Assembly: GCF_002483315.1 (NCBI RefSeq) | Contig: NZ_DLHR01000001.1 | Location: 4,615 to 68,614 of the forward strand | Origin: Flavobacterium sp. UBA7663 | Lineage (GTDB): Bacteria > Bacteroidota > Bacteroidia > Flavobacteriales > Flavobacteriaceae | Length of the DNA: 64,000 nt | Reading direction: 5' to 3' | In this document: positions 41,490 to 51,183 of the stretch, piece by piece | Layout: each line of letters starts with the position of its first letter | Numbering within the stretch: position 1 is the stretch's first letter | The notes under the pieces: model-generated | The model's input: the letters and a program-made list of their open reading frames with translations, nothing else | Databases searched by the model: none | What the model was told of the DNA's origin: nothing | Program-made: the position numbers and the translations under genes

Positions 41490-43397
41490 CTAAAGTTTGC
41501 CATTTTTAATTTCTTCCACTATTTCAGGATTTAATAAAGTTGAGATGTCTCCAAAGTTAGAGAAGTCTCCTTCAGCAATCTTTCTTAATATTCTGCGCAT
41601 GATTTTACCCGAACGCGTTTTTGGTAAACCACTCACAAACTGAATTTTATCTAATTTTGCAATAGGGCCAATTTGGTCAGAAATCTGTTGATTAATCTCT
41701 TTTGCAAGATTATTTTTATCACGACTTTCTCCTGTTTCTTTCAGAATTACAAATCCATATAATGCATTTCCTTTGATATCATGTGGGAAGCCTACAATTG
41801 CACTTTCTGCTACTGCTGGATGTTCATTGATGGCATCTTCAATTGGAGCCGTTCCTAAATTATGTCCAGAAACAATTATTACATCATCTACTCTACCCGT
41901 AATTCTATAATACCCTACTTCATCGCGTAAAGCTCCATCTCCTGTGAAATATTTTCCAGGAAAAGCGGTGAAATAAGTTTCTTTATAACGTTGGTGATCA
42001 CCCCAAATGGTTCTCGCCATGGATGGCCATGGGAATTTAATACACAAAGCTCCCGTAACTTGATTTCCTTCAATTTCATTTCGCAATTCATCCATTAAAA
42101 CTGGCTGAATTCCTGGCAATGGTAATGAAGCATACGTAGGTTTTGTAGGTGTTACAAACGGAATTGGTGAAATCATAATTCCTCCTGTTTCAGTTTGCCA
42201 CCATGTGTCTACTAATGGACAGCGCTTTCCTCCTACGTGGTCGTTATACCAGTGCCAAGCTTCTTCATTAATTGGCTCACCTACAGAACCAATTACTTTT
42301 AGAGAACTTAGTGGGAATTTTTGAACATAATCCAAACTCTCTTTTGCTAAAGCACGAATGGCTGTTGGAGCTGTATAAAATTGTGTAACTTTATGTTTTT
42401 CAATTACTTCCCAAAAACGACTAAAATCTGGGTAAGATGGAACACCTTCAAAAATTACGGTTGTAGCACCGTTTAAAAGTGGCCCGTATAAAATATAAGA
42501 GTGACCTGTAATCCAACCAATATCTGCTGTACACCAATACACATCATTTTCTTCATAATTGAAAACGTTTTTAAAGGTGTAAGCTGTGTAAACCATGTAA
42601 CCAGCGGTTGAATGAACCATTCCTTTTGGTTTTCCAGTTGAACCCGAAGTGTATAAAATAAATAATGGATCTTCTGCATCCATTATTTCAGCGACATTGT
42701 TTCCAATAGCAGCATCCATTAAAGGTTGTAACCACAAATCTCTGCCTTCTTTCATGGTAACTTCCGTATTGGTTCTATTAACTACTAAAACAGTCTCAAC
42801 ACAAGGACATTTTTCTAAAGCTTCATCAACAATTCCTTTCAAATCAATTGATTTATTACCTCTATAACTTCCGTCAGAAGTAATTACCATTTTGCATTCA
42901 CTATCATTAATACGACTAGCAACCGCTGAAGATGAAAAACCAGCGAAAACAACTGAATGTATAGCTCCAATTCGAGCACAAGCTAAAACGGCTACCGCTA
43001 ATTCTGGAATCATTGGCAAATAAATACAAACTCTATCGCCTTTTTTAATGCCTTGTTCACGCAAAACATTTGCCATTTTAGACACACGAACGTATAATTC
43101 GTTATATGTAATATGTTGCGCTTCTTCGCCCGGATTGTTTGGTTCGAAAATAATAGCGGTTTTATCACCTCTTTTTGCTAAATGTCTGTCGATGCAGTTT
43201 TTAGTGATGTTTACTTTTGCGTTTAAAAACCATTTAAAGTTGGCTTCTTGCATATCTACTTCAAAAACTTTGTCCCATTTTTGGTACCAAGTAAAGTTTT
43301 CATCGGCAATACGATCCCAAAATTTTCTTGGTTCGCGTACCGATTTCTTATACATTTTAAAGTAGTTTTCTAAATCGTGTATTTTATAATAACTCAT
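41490..43397 (-). CDS. acs: Acetyl-CoA synthetase
   Basis: A 635-aa AMP-forming ligase activating acetate to acetyl-CoA. P-loop-like motif YTSGSTGKPKGMVHSTAGY, the VDTWWQTETGG acetate-pocket motif with the conserved Trp, TGRVDDVIIVSGHNLGT, and the C-terminal lysine motif KTRSGKIMRR (acetylation-controlled) are all present. The length matches Acs. It lies with the propionyl-CoA synthetase-like gene and an acetate transport/sensing cluster on the same strand. Confidence 0.95.
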   Translation of the reverse strand: MSYYKIHDLENYFKMYKKSVREPRKFWDRIADENFTWYQKWDKVFEVDMQEANFKWFLNAKVNITKNCIDRHLAKRGDKTAIIFEPNNPGEEAQHITYNELYVRVSKMANVLREQGIKKGDRVCIYLPMIPELAVAVLACARIGAIHSVVFAGFSSSAVASRINDSECKMVITSDGSYRGNKSIDLKGIVDEALEKCPCVETVLVVNRTNTEVTMKEGRDLWLQPLMDAAIGNNVAEIMDAEDPLFILYTSGSTGKPKGMVHSTAGYMVYTAYTFKNVFNYEENDVYWCTADIGWITGHSYILYGPLLNGATTVIFEGVPSYPDFSRFWEVIEKHKVTQFYTAPTAIRALAKESLDYVQKFPLSSLKVIGSVGEPINEEAWHWYNDHVGGKRCPLVDTWWQTETGGIMISPIPFVTPTKPTYASLPLPGIQPVLMDELRNEIEGNQVTGALCIKFPWPSMARTIWGDHQRYKETYFTAFPGKYFTGDGALRDEVGYYRITGRVDDVIIVSGHNLGTAPIEDAINEHPAVAESAIVGFPHDIKGNALYGFVILKETGESRDKNNLAKEINQQISDQIGPIAKLDKIQFVSGLPKTRSGKIMRRILRKIAEGDFSNFGDISTLLNPEIVEEIKNGKL

Positions 43398-43499
43398 TTT
43401 TTAGTTTATTTTTAATTGATAGTGTAAATATAACCAATCTATTTTTTGAATTTCATATTATTTTGCTAAATTACTATATATAGTGTATTCCAAAAAATT

Positions 43500-43546
43500 A
43501 AACACATAGGCACATAGATTTAAGATAAACAAATGTGTAGGCGTTA
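43500..43546. repeat. Partial copy of the AAACACATAG spacer repeat
   Basis: AAACACATAGGCACATAG at 43500-43517 is the left arm of the same repeat family as 25787 and 27365. The right arm is degenerate (AATGTGTAGGCG). It lies in the 225-nt gap between the two CoA-synthetase genes. The rest of that gap ends with an ATCCGCGTGC-type sequence and shows no other feature. Confidence 0.5.
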
Positions 43547-43622
43547 CACTAAATTTAGTTAACATAGGAAATCTGTAAGTATCAGCGTTTCGATTTATCG
43601 AATCTGTATTATCCGCGTGCTT

Positions 43623-45518
43623 TTACTTAAAACACCCAATTTTATCGTGTTGTAAAACGTCTCGGATTTCATCGATAATTGCCTCATCGTCGATAGTAGA
43701 AGGAACTTGAAAGTTTTCACCATCGGCAATGCTTCGCATCATTTTACGAAGTATTTTACCTGAACGGGTTTTAGGTAAGCGTTGTACCAAAACTACATCA
43801 CGTAACGATGCTACAGCTCCAATTTGTTCTCTTACTAATTTAACAACTTCGTGTTGCAGTTGGAAATGTTCAATATCTTCTCCCGATTTTGCAACAACCA
43901 ATGCTAATGGAATTTGACCTTTTAATTCGTCATTAATTCCGATTACAGCACATTCTGCAACGGAGTGATGTGAAGCTACAATTTCTTCCATTTCAGCAGT
44001 TGAAAGGCGGTGACCAGCAACGTTTATGACATCATCTACTCTACCTGTAATGAAAATATAATCTTCATCATCTTTAAATCCACCATCTCCAGAGAAATAG
44101 TAGCCTGGAAATTTATTCAAATAACCCGCTTTGAAACGTTCGTTATCTTTCCATAAATCCAATAAAGTTCCAGGAGGTAATGGCAATTTGATCACCACAT
44201 AACCTTCTTCATTTGGACCTAATTCTTGTCCGTTTTCTCCAAAAATTCTGATATCGTAACCCGTAACAGCTTTTCCTGCCGAACCTGGTTTTATAGGTAA
44301 ATACTCCACTCCCATCATATTTGCAATCATGGGCCAACCCGATTCGGTTTGCCACCAATGGTCGATTGCTGGAACTGGAATATGTTCGCGATACCATTCT
44401 AAAGTTGCTACATCACAACGTTCTCCTGCTAAGAATTGAATTCGTAAACAAGATAAATCATATTGTTTGATGAATTCGCCATTTGGATCTTCTTTTTTAA
44501 TAGCTCTGATGGCTGTTGGTGCGGTAAACATTACGCTAACTTTATGTTCGGCAATTACGCGCCAAAAGGTACTTGCATCTGGTGTACGAATTGGTTTTCC
44601 TTCAAAAAGAATGGTTGTGTTTCGATTTATTAATGGTCCATAAACGATATAACTATGTCCTACAACCCAACCCACATCGGAAGCAGCCCAAAATACTTCA
44701 CCTTCTTTTGCATCGTAAATATGTTGCATTGAAAATTTAAGTGCCGTAGCATAACCTCCTGTATCTCTGACGATTCCTTTTGGTTTTCCTGTTGTACCTG
44801 AAGTGTATAAAATATACAAAGGATGTGTTGAATTCACAGAAACGCATTCAGCTTCCTCGGAACCATAAACTAAGGCATCATAATCAACATCGTATTTTTT
44901 AAAGGGTACTCTTGCCCCTAATTTTCTATTGAAAACGATTACCTTTTCTGGTTTGTGATTGGCTAATTCAATAGCTTCATCAACTAAAGGTTTGTAAGCA
45001 ATTAATCGATCGATTTCAATTCCTGAAGAAGCGGTAATAATGGCTTTAGGTTCGCAATCATCAATACGAATAGCTAATTCATGCGGTGCAAAACCTCCAA
45101 AAACTACCGAATGTGTTACTCCTATTCGCGCACAAGCCAACATAGCAAAGGCTGCTTGTGGAATCATTGGCATATAAATTACAGCAGTATCGCCTTTTTC
45201 TAATCCAAGCGAAAGTAAACCGCCAGCTAATTTGGCAACTTCGGTTTTAACTTCGTTAAATGTATACTTTTTTACAGTTTGTGTAACGGGTGAGTCATAA
45301 ATAATAGCAACTTGCTCTCCAAAGCCATCTTCTATGTGTTTATCAACTGCTAGATAACATGCATTAAGCTCTCCGTCTGCAAACCACAATGGATAATCGT
45401 TCGAATCGTTAGACAAAATAGTTTTTGGGTTTGAAAACCAAGCAATGTTTTGTGATTGCTCTTTCCAGAAATCTACTGCGGATTCGTTACTTTTTTTATA
45501 AAATTCGTAATAATTCAT
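43623..45518 (-). CDS. prpE: Propionyl-CoA synthetase-like ligase
   Basis: A 631-aa AMP-forming acyl-CoA ligase. YTSGTTGKPKGIVRDTGGY, with an RD.GGY rather than the H of Acs, points to the PrpE (propionate) branch; DHWWQTESGWP, GRVDDVINVAGHRLST and KTRSGKILRK complete the set. It would convert propionate to propionyl-CoA. The gene symbol is by motif similarity and not certain. Same strand as acs, 225 nt upstream of it. Confidence 0.85.
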   Translation of the reverse strand: MNYYEFYKKSNESAVDFWKEQSQNIAWFSNPKTILSNDSNDYPLWFADGELNACYLAVDKHIEDGFGEQVAIIYDSPVTQTVKKYTFNEVKTEVAKLAGGLLSLGLEKGDTAVIYMPMIPQAAFAMLACARIGVTHSVVFGGFAPHELAIRIDDCEPKAIITASSGIEIDRLIAYKPLVDEAIELANHKPEKVIVFNRKLGARVPFKKYDVDYDALVYGSEEAECVSVNSTHPLYILYTSGTTGKPKGIVRDTGGYATALKFSMQHIYDAKEGEVFWAASDVGWVVGHSYIVYGPLINRNTTILFEGKPIRTPDASTFWRVIAEHKVSVMFTAPTAIRAIKKEDPNGEFIKQYDLSCLRIQFLAGERCDVATLEWYREHIPVPAIDHWWQTESGWPMIANMMGVEYLPIKPGSAGKAVTGYDIRIFGENGQELGPNEEGYVVIKLPLPPGTLLDLWKDNERFKAGYLNKFPGYYFSGDGGFKDDEDYIFITGRVDDVINVAGHRLSTAEMEEIVASHHSVAECAVIGINDELKGQIPLALVVAKSGEDIEHFQLQHEVVKLVREQIGAVASLRDVVLVQRLPKTRSGKILRKMMRSIADGENFQVPSTIDDEAIIDEIRDVLQHDKIGCFK

Positions 45519-45674
45519 TTGAATAATTCGGTTTGTGTTATTTTTTCTTTAGTAAATTTAAAGAATAAAATAATGCCAAATGAATTAATCTTGCTAAATA
45601 GGTATAGATAAAGAAATAAGAATTTAGAACATAGAAATTAGAAAAATAACAGATATCTAATTGAAAACAGATTT

Positions 45675-45769
45675 GCGTTAGGGATTGAAGCTTTGTTTGA
45701 GCTCTTAATTAAAATTTTTAAGAATTTTAATTAAAGCGAGTGCGTAAAGCCCGACCCTTGTGGTAACGC
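45675..45769. repeat. Cruciform-like dispersed hairpin element
   Basis: A 95-bp nested palindrome: outer GCGTTA (45675-45680) with TAACGC (45764-45769), GGG/CCC and GCTTT/AAAGC helices inside, and an inner 12-bp stem TTAATTAAAATT/AATTTTAATTAA (45705-45716, 45723-45734). It ends 8 nt past the response-regulator stop codon. I recall very similar GCGTTA...CCCGACCC...TAACGC hairpins in many Flavobacteriaceae genomes; this is memory, not a search. The rest of the 260-nt gap (45519-45674) has only AT-rich sequence. Confidence 0.7.
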
Positions 45770-45777
45770 TCAAATAT

Positions 45778-46140
45778 TTACCCAAACAACTCCTCCACTT
45801 TCTCTACCACTTTCTTAATTGAAAATGGCTTGGTCATGTAGGCATCGGCACCAAGAGCCATCCCTTTTTCAATGTCACTTTCTTTGTTTTTAGCGGATAA
45901 GAACAAGACTTTAGTGTGTTTTAGATTTTCGTCTTTTCTAATTTGTTCTAAAGTGGCAAATCCGTCTACCATGGGCATCATGATATCTAAAATAATCACA
46001 TCAGGAAAATTACTTTTTAAAATATCCAATGCTTCTTGCCCGTCACGAGCTATAAATACTTCGTAATTGCTTTTTTTGAAGGTATATTCAAGCGTCATTA
46101 CAATGTTTGGTTCGTCGTCTACAATTAAAATCTTCTTCAT
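45778..46140 (-). CDS. Single-domain response regulator
   Basis: A 120-aa receiver-only regulator (MKKILIVDDEPNIVM, phospho-acceptor in DVIILDIMMPMVDG, conserved Lys in YMTKPFS) with no output domain. It overlaps the stop of the symporter-kinase gene by 4 nt and is its obvious phospho-partner, probably passing phosphate on or controlling a protein target. Confidence 0.92.
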   Translation of the reverse strand: MKKILIVDDEPNIVMTLEYTFKKSNYEVFIARDGQEALDILKSNFPDVIILDIMMPMVDGFATLEQIRKDENLKHTKVLFLSAKNKESDIEKGMALGADAYMTKPFSIKKVVEKVEELFG

Positions 46141-48839
46141 AAATCTGTATTTTCAATATTTTTTATCGGTAAAGTAAAAGAAATACATGCGCCTTTTATA
46201 CTTGGTTCTACCCAAATTTTACCTTTGTGATGTTCTATAATTTGTTTGCAAATTGCCAATCCTAATCCGCTACCAACGGGTTTTTTGAAATTCTGATTGG
46301 AAGCTTGATAAAATTTGTCAAATATAACTTCAAAATCGTTAGGATTAATGCCTTTTCCGTTATCTTGAACAGAAGTTATTACAAAATTATCCTTCTTTTT
46401 TACTTGAATCGTTATTAAACCTTCACTTTCGGGGCAAAATTTAATGGCATTTGACAACAAATTCGTAACTACTTGAATGATTCGATCTTCATCATAATAT
46501 GCAAAAATAGTATCTTTACTTTCTACATAAATACTGATTTTCTTGTTTTTAATCAATTGTTGTAAAGGTTCAATCGAATGTTCAATGGTAGCAATTAAGT
46601 TGTTTAGACTTGGATGAATGGTTTGTTTCCCTGTTTCAAATTTTTCTAAATCTAAAATTTTATCAATCAAACGATTCAAACGATCAGATTCGGAAATGAT
46701 ATTTTGTAGAAATTGTTTTTTTAACTCTTCCGGAATTTCGTCGTCATCGTGCAAAATTTCGCTTGCAGCACGAATAGCGGTAATTGGTGTACGAAGTTCG
46801 TGTGTAACAGTGTCTAAAAATTCGTCTTTTTGGATGTCTTTTCGAACCAAGGTTTCATTTGCTTTTTGAAGTTGCGAAGTAATTTCTTTTAACTCATTAG
46901 AAGTTTCCAGCAGCTTTTTATTGGTTATAATGTTTTCTTTGGATTCTTCTAAGATTTTCAGTACTTCAGGAAGCGTTACTTTTTCTTCTTTTACCACACT
47001 TGAAATTAAAATTCTAGCCGAAGCTGTTCCAATGTGTCCCGTTAATAAATTTTCGGCAAATTTAACTAACCGAGCATCTGCAAGCTCTTGATTTTTATCC
47101 ACATTATATTTTACGTTGAAAATATTTAAAGCCCGTTTGGTTCGTTCTTCACCTAAAAACCGAACTAAAACTTTTTCAATATCACTAGTATAAGCGGTTC
47201 CTTTCCAAACGAATGCATTTTCATGATTGGTGCTATATTTTTCGATGTCAACGTACATTTCGGCATAATTGCGTTCGCGGTAATTTCCTTTAAAGCTCAC
47301 AGAAACCGCAAAATAAGTTAATGAATTAAACAACATACTCCAAAACAAAGCATGTGGCACAGGTTGCAAATAATCCAAACCAAAAAGTTGGAAGGGTTTT
47401 AATAAGCCAATTTTCATAAAACCTTCCGAAATAAAAGAACTTTCGTTGTTGGTTAGTCCAATAGCATATGGCAATAATAAGGTATAAATACAGATTAGAA
47501 ATCCAATTAAAATTCCATAAATAGCTCCCATTCTTGAACCTCTGCGCCAGAAAATTGCTCCGAAAAATGCTGGTGCTAATTGGGCAATAATTACAAACGA
47601 AATTAATCCGATGGAAACCAAACTGTAATCTAATGCGAAGAATCTGTAAATAAAATAGGCAACAATAATTAATGAAAAAATTCCTATTTTACGAATATTG
47701 ACAATTTTTTTGTTATTGATAACTTGTTCCTCACTACGTAATTTTCCTAAAAAAGTATATGGAATTAATAAGTTGTTACTCAACATGGTAGATAAACTTA
47801 TGCTCGAAACTACAATCATGGAAATGGCTGCCGAAAATCCGCCTAAAAACACTAAAACAGTTAATGTGGTATTATTGAAATATTGAGGGATTAGTAACGA
47901 ATACGTGTCGGCATTAGCGTCAGTTCCTTCAAATAAGACATTTCCGCCCCAAGCAATTGGATAAACAAAAATATTAAAAAGCAATAAGTACAAAGGAAAC
48001 AACCAAATAGCAGTTTTTATGTGACGTTCTCTATTGTTTTCAACCACTGACATTTGAAATTGTCTTGGTAACAAAAAGATTGCAAAAAGTGAAACCATAC
48101 TTAGAAAAAACCAATTTAGACCTTGTTCTAATCCGCCAATGGTATTTTTCTCTTTAAAATTCTCTAAAAGAGAAGCTTTTGCATATATATCATCGTAACC
48201 ATCGAAAACAAAGTAGGTTACATAAACTCCAATAATGATAAAAAAGACTAATTTTAGTACGCTTTCTAGGGCAACAGCGGTAACAATCCCTTTTCTTTTT
48301 TCGGATGCGTCTACATAACGCGTTCCGTAATAAGATGCAAAAAGTGCTAAAGCAATCGCAACATAAGTTGTGGTATCATCAAAAATGTAAGAACTTGTAT
48401 TTGTTTGAGTTACAATATGAAACGTTTCCGAAATTGCTTTTAGTTGCAATGCAATATAGGGTAAAACTCCTGCCAAGCAAACAACAGTTACAATAGCTCC
48501 TAAAAAACGACTATTACCGTAACGAAGCGAAATAAAATCGGCAATACTTGAAATTTTATTCACACGAGAAATGCGAATGATTTTATTCAAAATAATAATC
48601 CAAGCCGGTATAATGATTATTGGTCCGATGTAAATAGGCAAATATCCTAAACCAGAATTCGCTGCAACACCTATACTTCCATAATACGTCCAAGCAGTAC
48701 AATACACGGCTAATGATAAAGAATAGATGTATGAATTATTAGTCCATTTGACATTTTCTTTTTTTTCTGCCCAATGTGCTATAAAAAAAAGAATACCCAA
48801 ATAGCCTAATAAAATAAGTAAAAGAACTGCACTATTCAT
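46137..48839 (-). CDS. Sodium:solute symporter / histidine kinase fusion (CbrA-like)
   Basis: A 900-aa protein with an N-terminal SSS transporter-like domain of about 13 membrane helices (residues 1-530, YTAWTYYGSIGVAANSG), a linker, and a C-terminal kinase: HisKA with His near residue 680 in DTVTHELRTPITAIRAA and HATPase (NLLSNAIKF, GSGLGLAICK). The linker has a coiled coil (about 610-665). It resembles CbrA and related carbon-source sensors. Placed among actP, acs and prpE, it probably senses acetate or a related acid. The 64-aa membrane gene upstream may be its small partner. Confidence 0.93.
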   Translation of the reverse strand: MNSAVLLLILLGYLGILFFIAHWAEKKENVKWTNNSYIYSLSLAVYCTAWTYYGSIGVAANSGLGYLPIYIGPIIIIPAWIIILNKIIRISRVNKISSIADFISLRYGNSRFLGAIVTVVCLAGVLPYIALQLKAISETFHIVTQTNTSSYIFDDTTTYVAIALALFASYYGTRYVDASEKRKGIVTAVALESVLKLVFFIIIGVYVTYFVFDGYDDIYAKASLLENFKEKNTIGGLEQGLNWFFLSMVSLFAIFLLPRQFQMSVVENNRERHIKTAIWLFPLYLLLFNIFVYPIAWGGNVLFEGTDANADTYSLLIPQYFNNTTLTVLVFLGGFSAAISMIVVSSISLSTMLSNNLLIPYTFLGKLRSEEQVINNKKIVNIRKIGIFSLIIVAYFIYRFFALDYSLVSIGLISFVIIAQLAPAFFGAIFWRRGSRMGAIYGILIGFLICIYTLLLPYAIGLTNNESSFISEGFMKIGLLKPFQLFGLDYLQPVPHALFWSMLFNSLTYFAVSVSFKGNYRERNYAEMYVDIEKYSTNHENAFVWKGTAYTSDIEKVLVRFLGEERTKRALNIFNVKYNVDKNQELADARLVKFAENLLTGHIGTASARILISSVVKEEKVTLPEVLKILEESKENIITNKKLLETSNELKEITSQLQKANETLVRKDIQKDEFLDTVTHELRTPITAIRAASEILHDDDEIPEELKKQFLQNIISESDRLNRLIDKILDLEKFETGKQTIHPSLNNLIATIEHSIEPLQQLIKNKKISIYVESKDTIFAYYDEDRIIQVVTNLLSNAIKFCPESEGLITIQVKKKDNFVITSVQDNGKGINPNDFEVIFDKFYQASNQNFKKPVGSGLGLAICKQIIEHHKGKIWVEPSIKGACISFTLPIKNIENTDL

Positions 48840-49026
48840 AATAACGTTGTACTACAATCCAAGACATTAAAATCGAAAATAACCAAGCCGAAAAGACATA
48901 AATATAAATGATAGGAAATCCTAAAAAACTTTCGGAACTATCAAATAATAATACTATTGGCAAGTTGAGAGCCAAAAGCAATAGAAATGATAAAACTACT
49001 AATTTTTGTTGATGTCTTTTTTTCAT
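48832..49026 (-). CDS. Small two-helix membrane protein paired with symporter-kinase
   Basis: A 64-aa protein with two membrane helices (about 10-27 and 36-57) and a WIVVQRYYE end. It overlaps the start of the symporter-kinase gene by 8 nt. Its size and position parallel the DUF4212 small subunit next to the ActP gene, so it may be a small subunit of the sensor's transport domain. Function inferred. Confidence 0.7.
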   Translation of the reverse strand: MKKRHQQKLVVLSFLLLLALNLPIVLLFDSSESFLGFPIIYIYVFSAWLFSILMSWIVVQRYYE

Positions 49027-49069
49027 TGAGAATTGTAGGTATATTTTATATTAACTTTTTAAAAATACA

Positions 49070-49100
49070 AACTCTGTTCTTGAAAAACAAGAACAGAGTT
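49070..49100 (-). terminator. Terminator downstream of actP
   Basis: A perfect 13-bp stem (49070-49082 with 49088-49100) with a 5-nt loop, followed by T-rich sequence on the minus strand. It lies 25 nt past the actP stop and before the 64-aa gene, so the sensor genes may have their own promoter. Confidence 0.8.
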
Positions 49101-49125
49101 GTAAAATAATTTATTTTCTATGAAA

Positions 49126-50874
49126 TTAGTGAGCAGCTCCTGCTTCTGCAGCACCAGAAGGTATACGGATATTTTCTACAATATCTTGCACTTCTTGTGG
49201 TGGCGCTGGTGTAAACTTACTTACTAATAAAGCAACAATAAAGTTTGCAATCATAGCAACTGTTCCAAATCCTTCTGGAGAAATTCCAAACCACCATTCC
49301 GATTTGTCTGGCATATCACCAATCCAACCTAGTTTGAATTTCGCCATATAGTATAACATTAATGCCATACCAACAACCATACCTGCAACAGCTCCTTCTT
49401 TGTTCATTTTTTTATTGAAAATACCCAAAATAATAGCAGGGAAGAATGAAGCAGCGGCTAATCCGAAAGCCAATGCTACAACGGCGGCCACGAAACCTGG
49501 AGGATTAATTCCGAAATATCCTGCAATAATTACAGCTACAGCGGCAGAAATACGAGCAGTCCATAATTCTCCTTTTTCAGAAATATTTGGGTTAACCATT
49601 TTCTTGATTAAATCGTGAGAAACAGCCGCAGAAATTACTAACAATAAACCAGCAGCAGTTGAAAGTGCAGCAGCTAAAGCTCCAGCAGCAACCAATGCAA
49701 TAACCCAGTTAGGTAATTTTGCAATTTCAGGATTTGCTAATACCATGATATCATTATCGATATACAATTCGTTAGCACTTTCAGCATTTGGTTGGTCTTT
49801 TTGTGGTTTACCATCTTTCAATACAAAAGCATCTCCTTTTACATATTGAATTTTTCCATCAGCATTTTTATCATTATAGATTAAAAGACCAGTTTTTTCC
49901 CAGTTTTTAAACCATTGAGGCATGTCTGCATAATTTTTATTACTAACTGTTTCGATTAAGTTAGTTCTTGCAAAAACAGATACTGCAGGAGCTGTTGTAT
50001 ATAAAATCACAATAAATACTAATGCTAATCCAGCAGATTTACGTGCGTCTTTTACATTTTTAACGGTAAAGAAACGAACAATTACGTGAGGTAATCCAGC
50101 AGTTCCAACCATTAAAGCTAAGGTAATTGCTAAAACGTCAATCATCGATTTTGAACCATCTGTATATTCAGTAAAACCTAATTCTGTAGACAAACCATTT
50201 AACTTATCAAGTAAATAAGTATCTGTTCCGACTACAGTTCCTCCCATTCCTAATTGTGGAATTGGATTACCTGTCATTTGTATTGAAATGAAGATTGCTG
50301 GCACCATGAAAGCGAAAATCAATACACAGTATTGTGCTACTTGCGTATAAGTAATACCTTTCATCCCTCCTAAAACCGCGTAGAATAAAACGATTACCAT
50401 TCCAATGATTACACCGGTGTTAATTTCAACTTCTAAGAATCTTGAAAATACAACTCCTACTCCACGCATTTGACCCGCTACATATGTAAATGATACAATC
50501 AAAGCACAGAAAACAGCTACCGAACGTGCAGTTTTTGAGTAGTATCGATCTCCAATAAAATCAGGCACCGTGAATTTTCCGAATTTTCTTAAATAAGGAG
50601 CTAAAAGTAATGCTAAAAGTACATAACCTCCGGTCCAACCCATTAAGTAAACCGCTCCATCATAACCTGCAAAAGAAATAATTCCTGCCATTGAAATAAA
50701 CGATGCGGCAGACATCCAATCGGCAGCAGTTGCCATACCATTAGCTAATGGAGAAACTCCTCCACCAGCTACATAAAACTCTTTAGTAGAACCCGCTCTT
50801 GTCCAAATAGCAATTCCAATGTAGATTGCAAACGTAATTCCTACAATAATATATGTCCAAATTTTTACATCCAT
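49126..50874 (-). CDS. actP: Cation/acetate symporter (ActP-like)
   Basis: A 582-aa SSS-family symporter with about 13 membrane helices. FYVAGGGVSPLANGMATAADWMSAASFISMAGI and GGMKGITYTQVAQYCVLIFAFMVPAIF identify the ActP/YjcG type. A soluble loop of about 80 residues (about 340-385) is present. It takes up acetate or other short acids with sodium or protons. It follows the DUF4212 small-subunit gene after 24 nt. Confidence 0.9.
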   Translation of the reverse strand: MDVKIWTYIIVGITFAIYIGIAIWTRAGSTKEFYVAGGGVSPLANGMATAADWMSAASFISMAGIISFAGYDGAVYLMGWTGGYVLLALLLAPYLRKFGKFTVPDFIGDRYYSKTARSVAVFCALIVSFTYVAGQMRGVGVVFSRFLEVEINTGVIIGMVIVLFYAVLGGMKGITYTQVAQYCVLIFAFMVPAIFISIQMTGNPIPQLGMGGTVVGTDTYLLDKLNGLSTELGFTEYTDGSKSMIDVLAITLALMVGTAGLPHVIVRFFTVKNVKDARKSAGLALVFIVILYTTAPAVSVFARTNLIETVSNKNYADMPQWFKNWEKTGLLIYNDKNADGKIQYVKGDAFVLKDGKPQKDQPNAESANELYIDNDIMVLANPEIAKLPNWVIALVAAGALAAALSTAAGLLLVISAAVSHDLIKKMVNPNISEKGELWTARISAAVAVIIAGYFGINPPGFVAAVVALAFGLAAASFFPAIILGIFNKKMNKEGAVAGMVVGMALMLYYMAKFKLGWIGDMPDKSEWWFGISPEGFGTVAMIANFIVALLVSKFTPAPPQEVQDIVENIRIPSGAAEAGAAH

Positions 50875-50898
50875 GATTATAAATTTTTATCTTATTAA

Positions 50899-51159
50899 TT
50901 AATCGTTATCAAAACCATATTTTTTATCTAATTTGTTCATTAAACGAACGTAGACAAAAATTAAGATTACGAAAACATACATTGATCCTTGTTGGGCAAA
51001 CCAAAATCCAAGTGGAAATCCACCTAATTTGATTGTGTTTAATTGGTCTACAAATAGAATTCCTGCTCCATACGAGCATAGAAACCAAATGCTTAAAAGA
51101 ATTAGAAGGTATCTTAAATTTTCCTTCCAATAAGCCGTAGCGTGTTTTTGATCACTCAT
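50899..51159 (-). CDS. DUF4212 symporter small subunit
   Basis: An 86-aa protein with two membrane helices (about 14-33 and 50-72) and the conserved AYWKENLRYLLILLSIWF start. DUF4212 proteins are encoded upstream of ActP-like SSS symporters and are regarded as their small subunit. It lies 24 nt from actP on the same strand and 24 nt after the porin gene. Confidence 0.9.
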   Translation of the reverse strand: MSDQKHATAYWKENLRYLLILLSIWFLCSYGAGILFVDQLNTIKLGGFPLGFWFAQQGSMYVFVILIFVYVRLMNKLDKKYGFDND

Positions 51160-51183
51160 TGTTTATTAGTTTTTGATTGTTTG

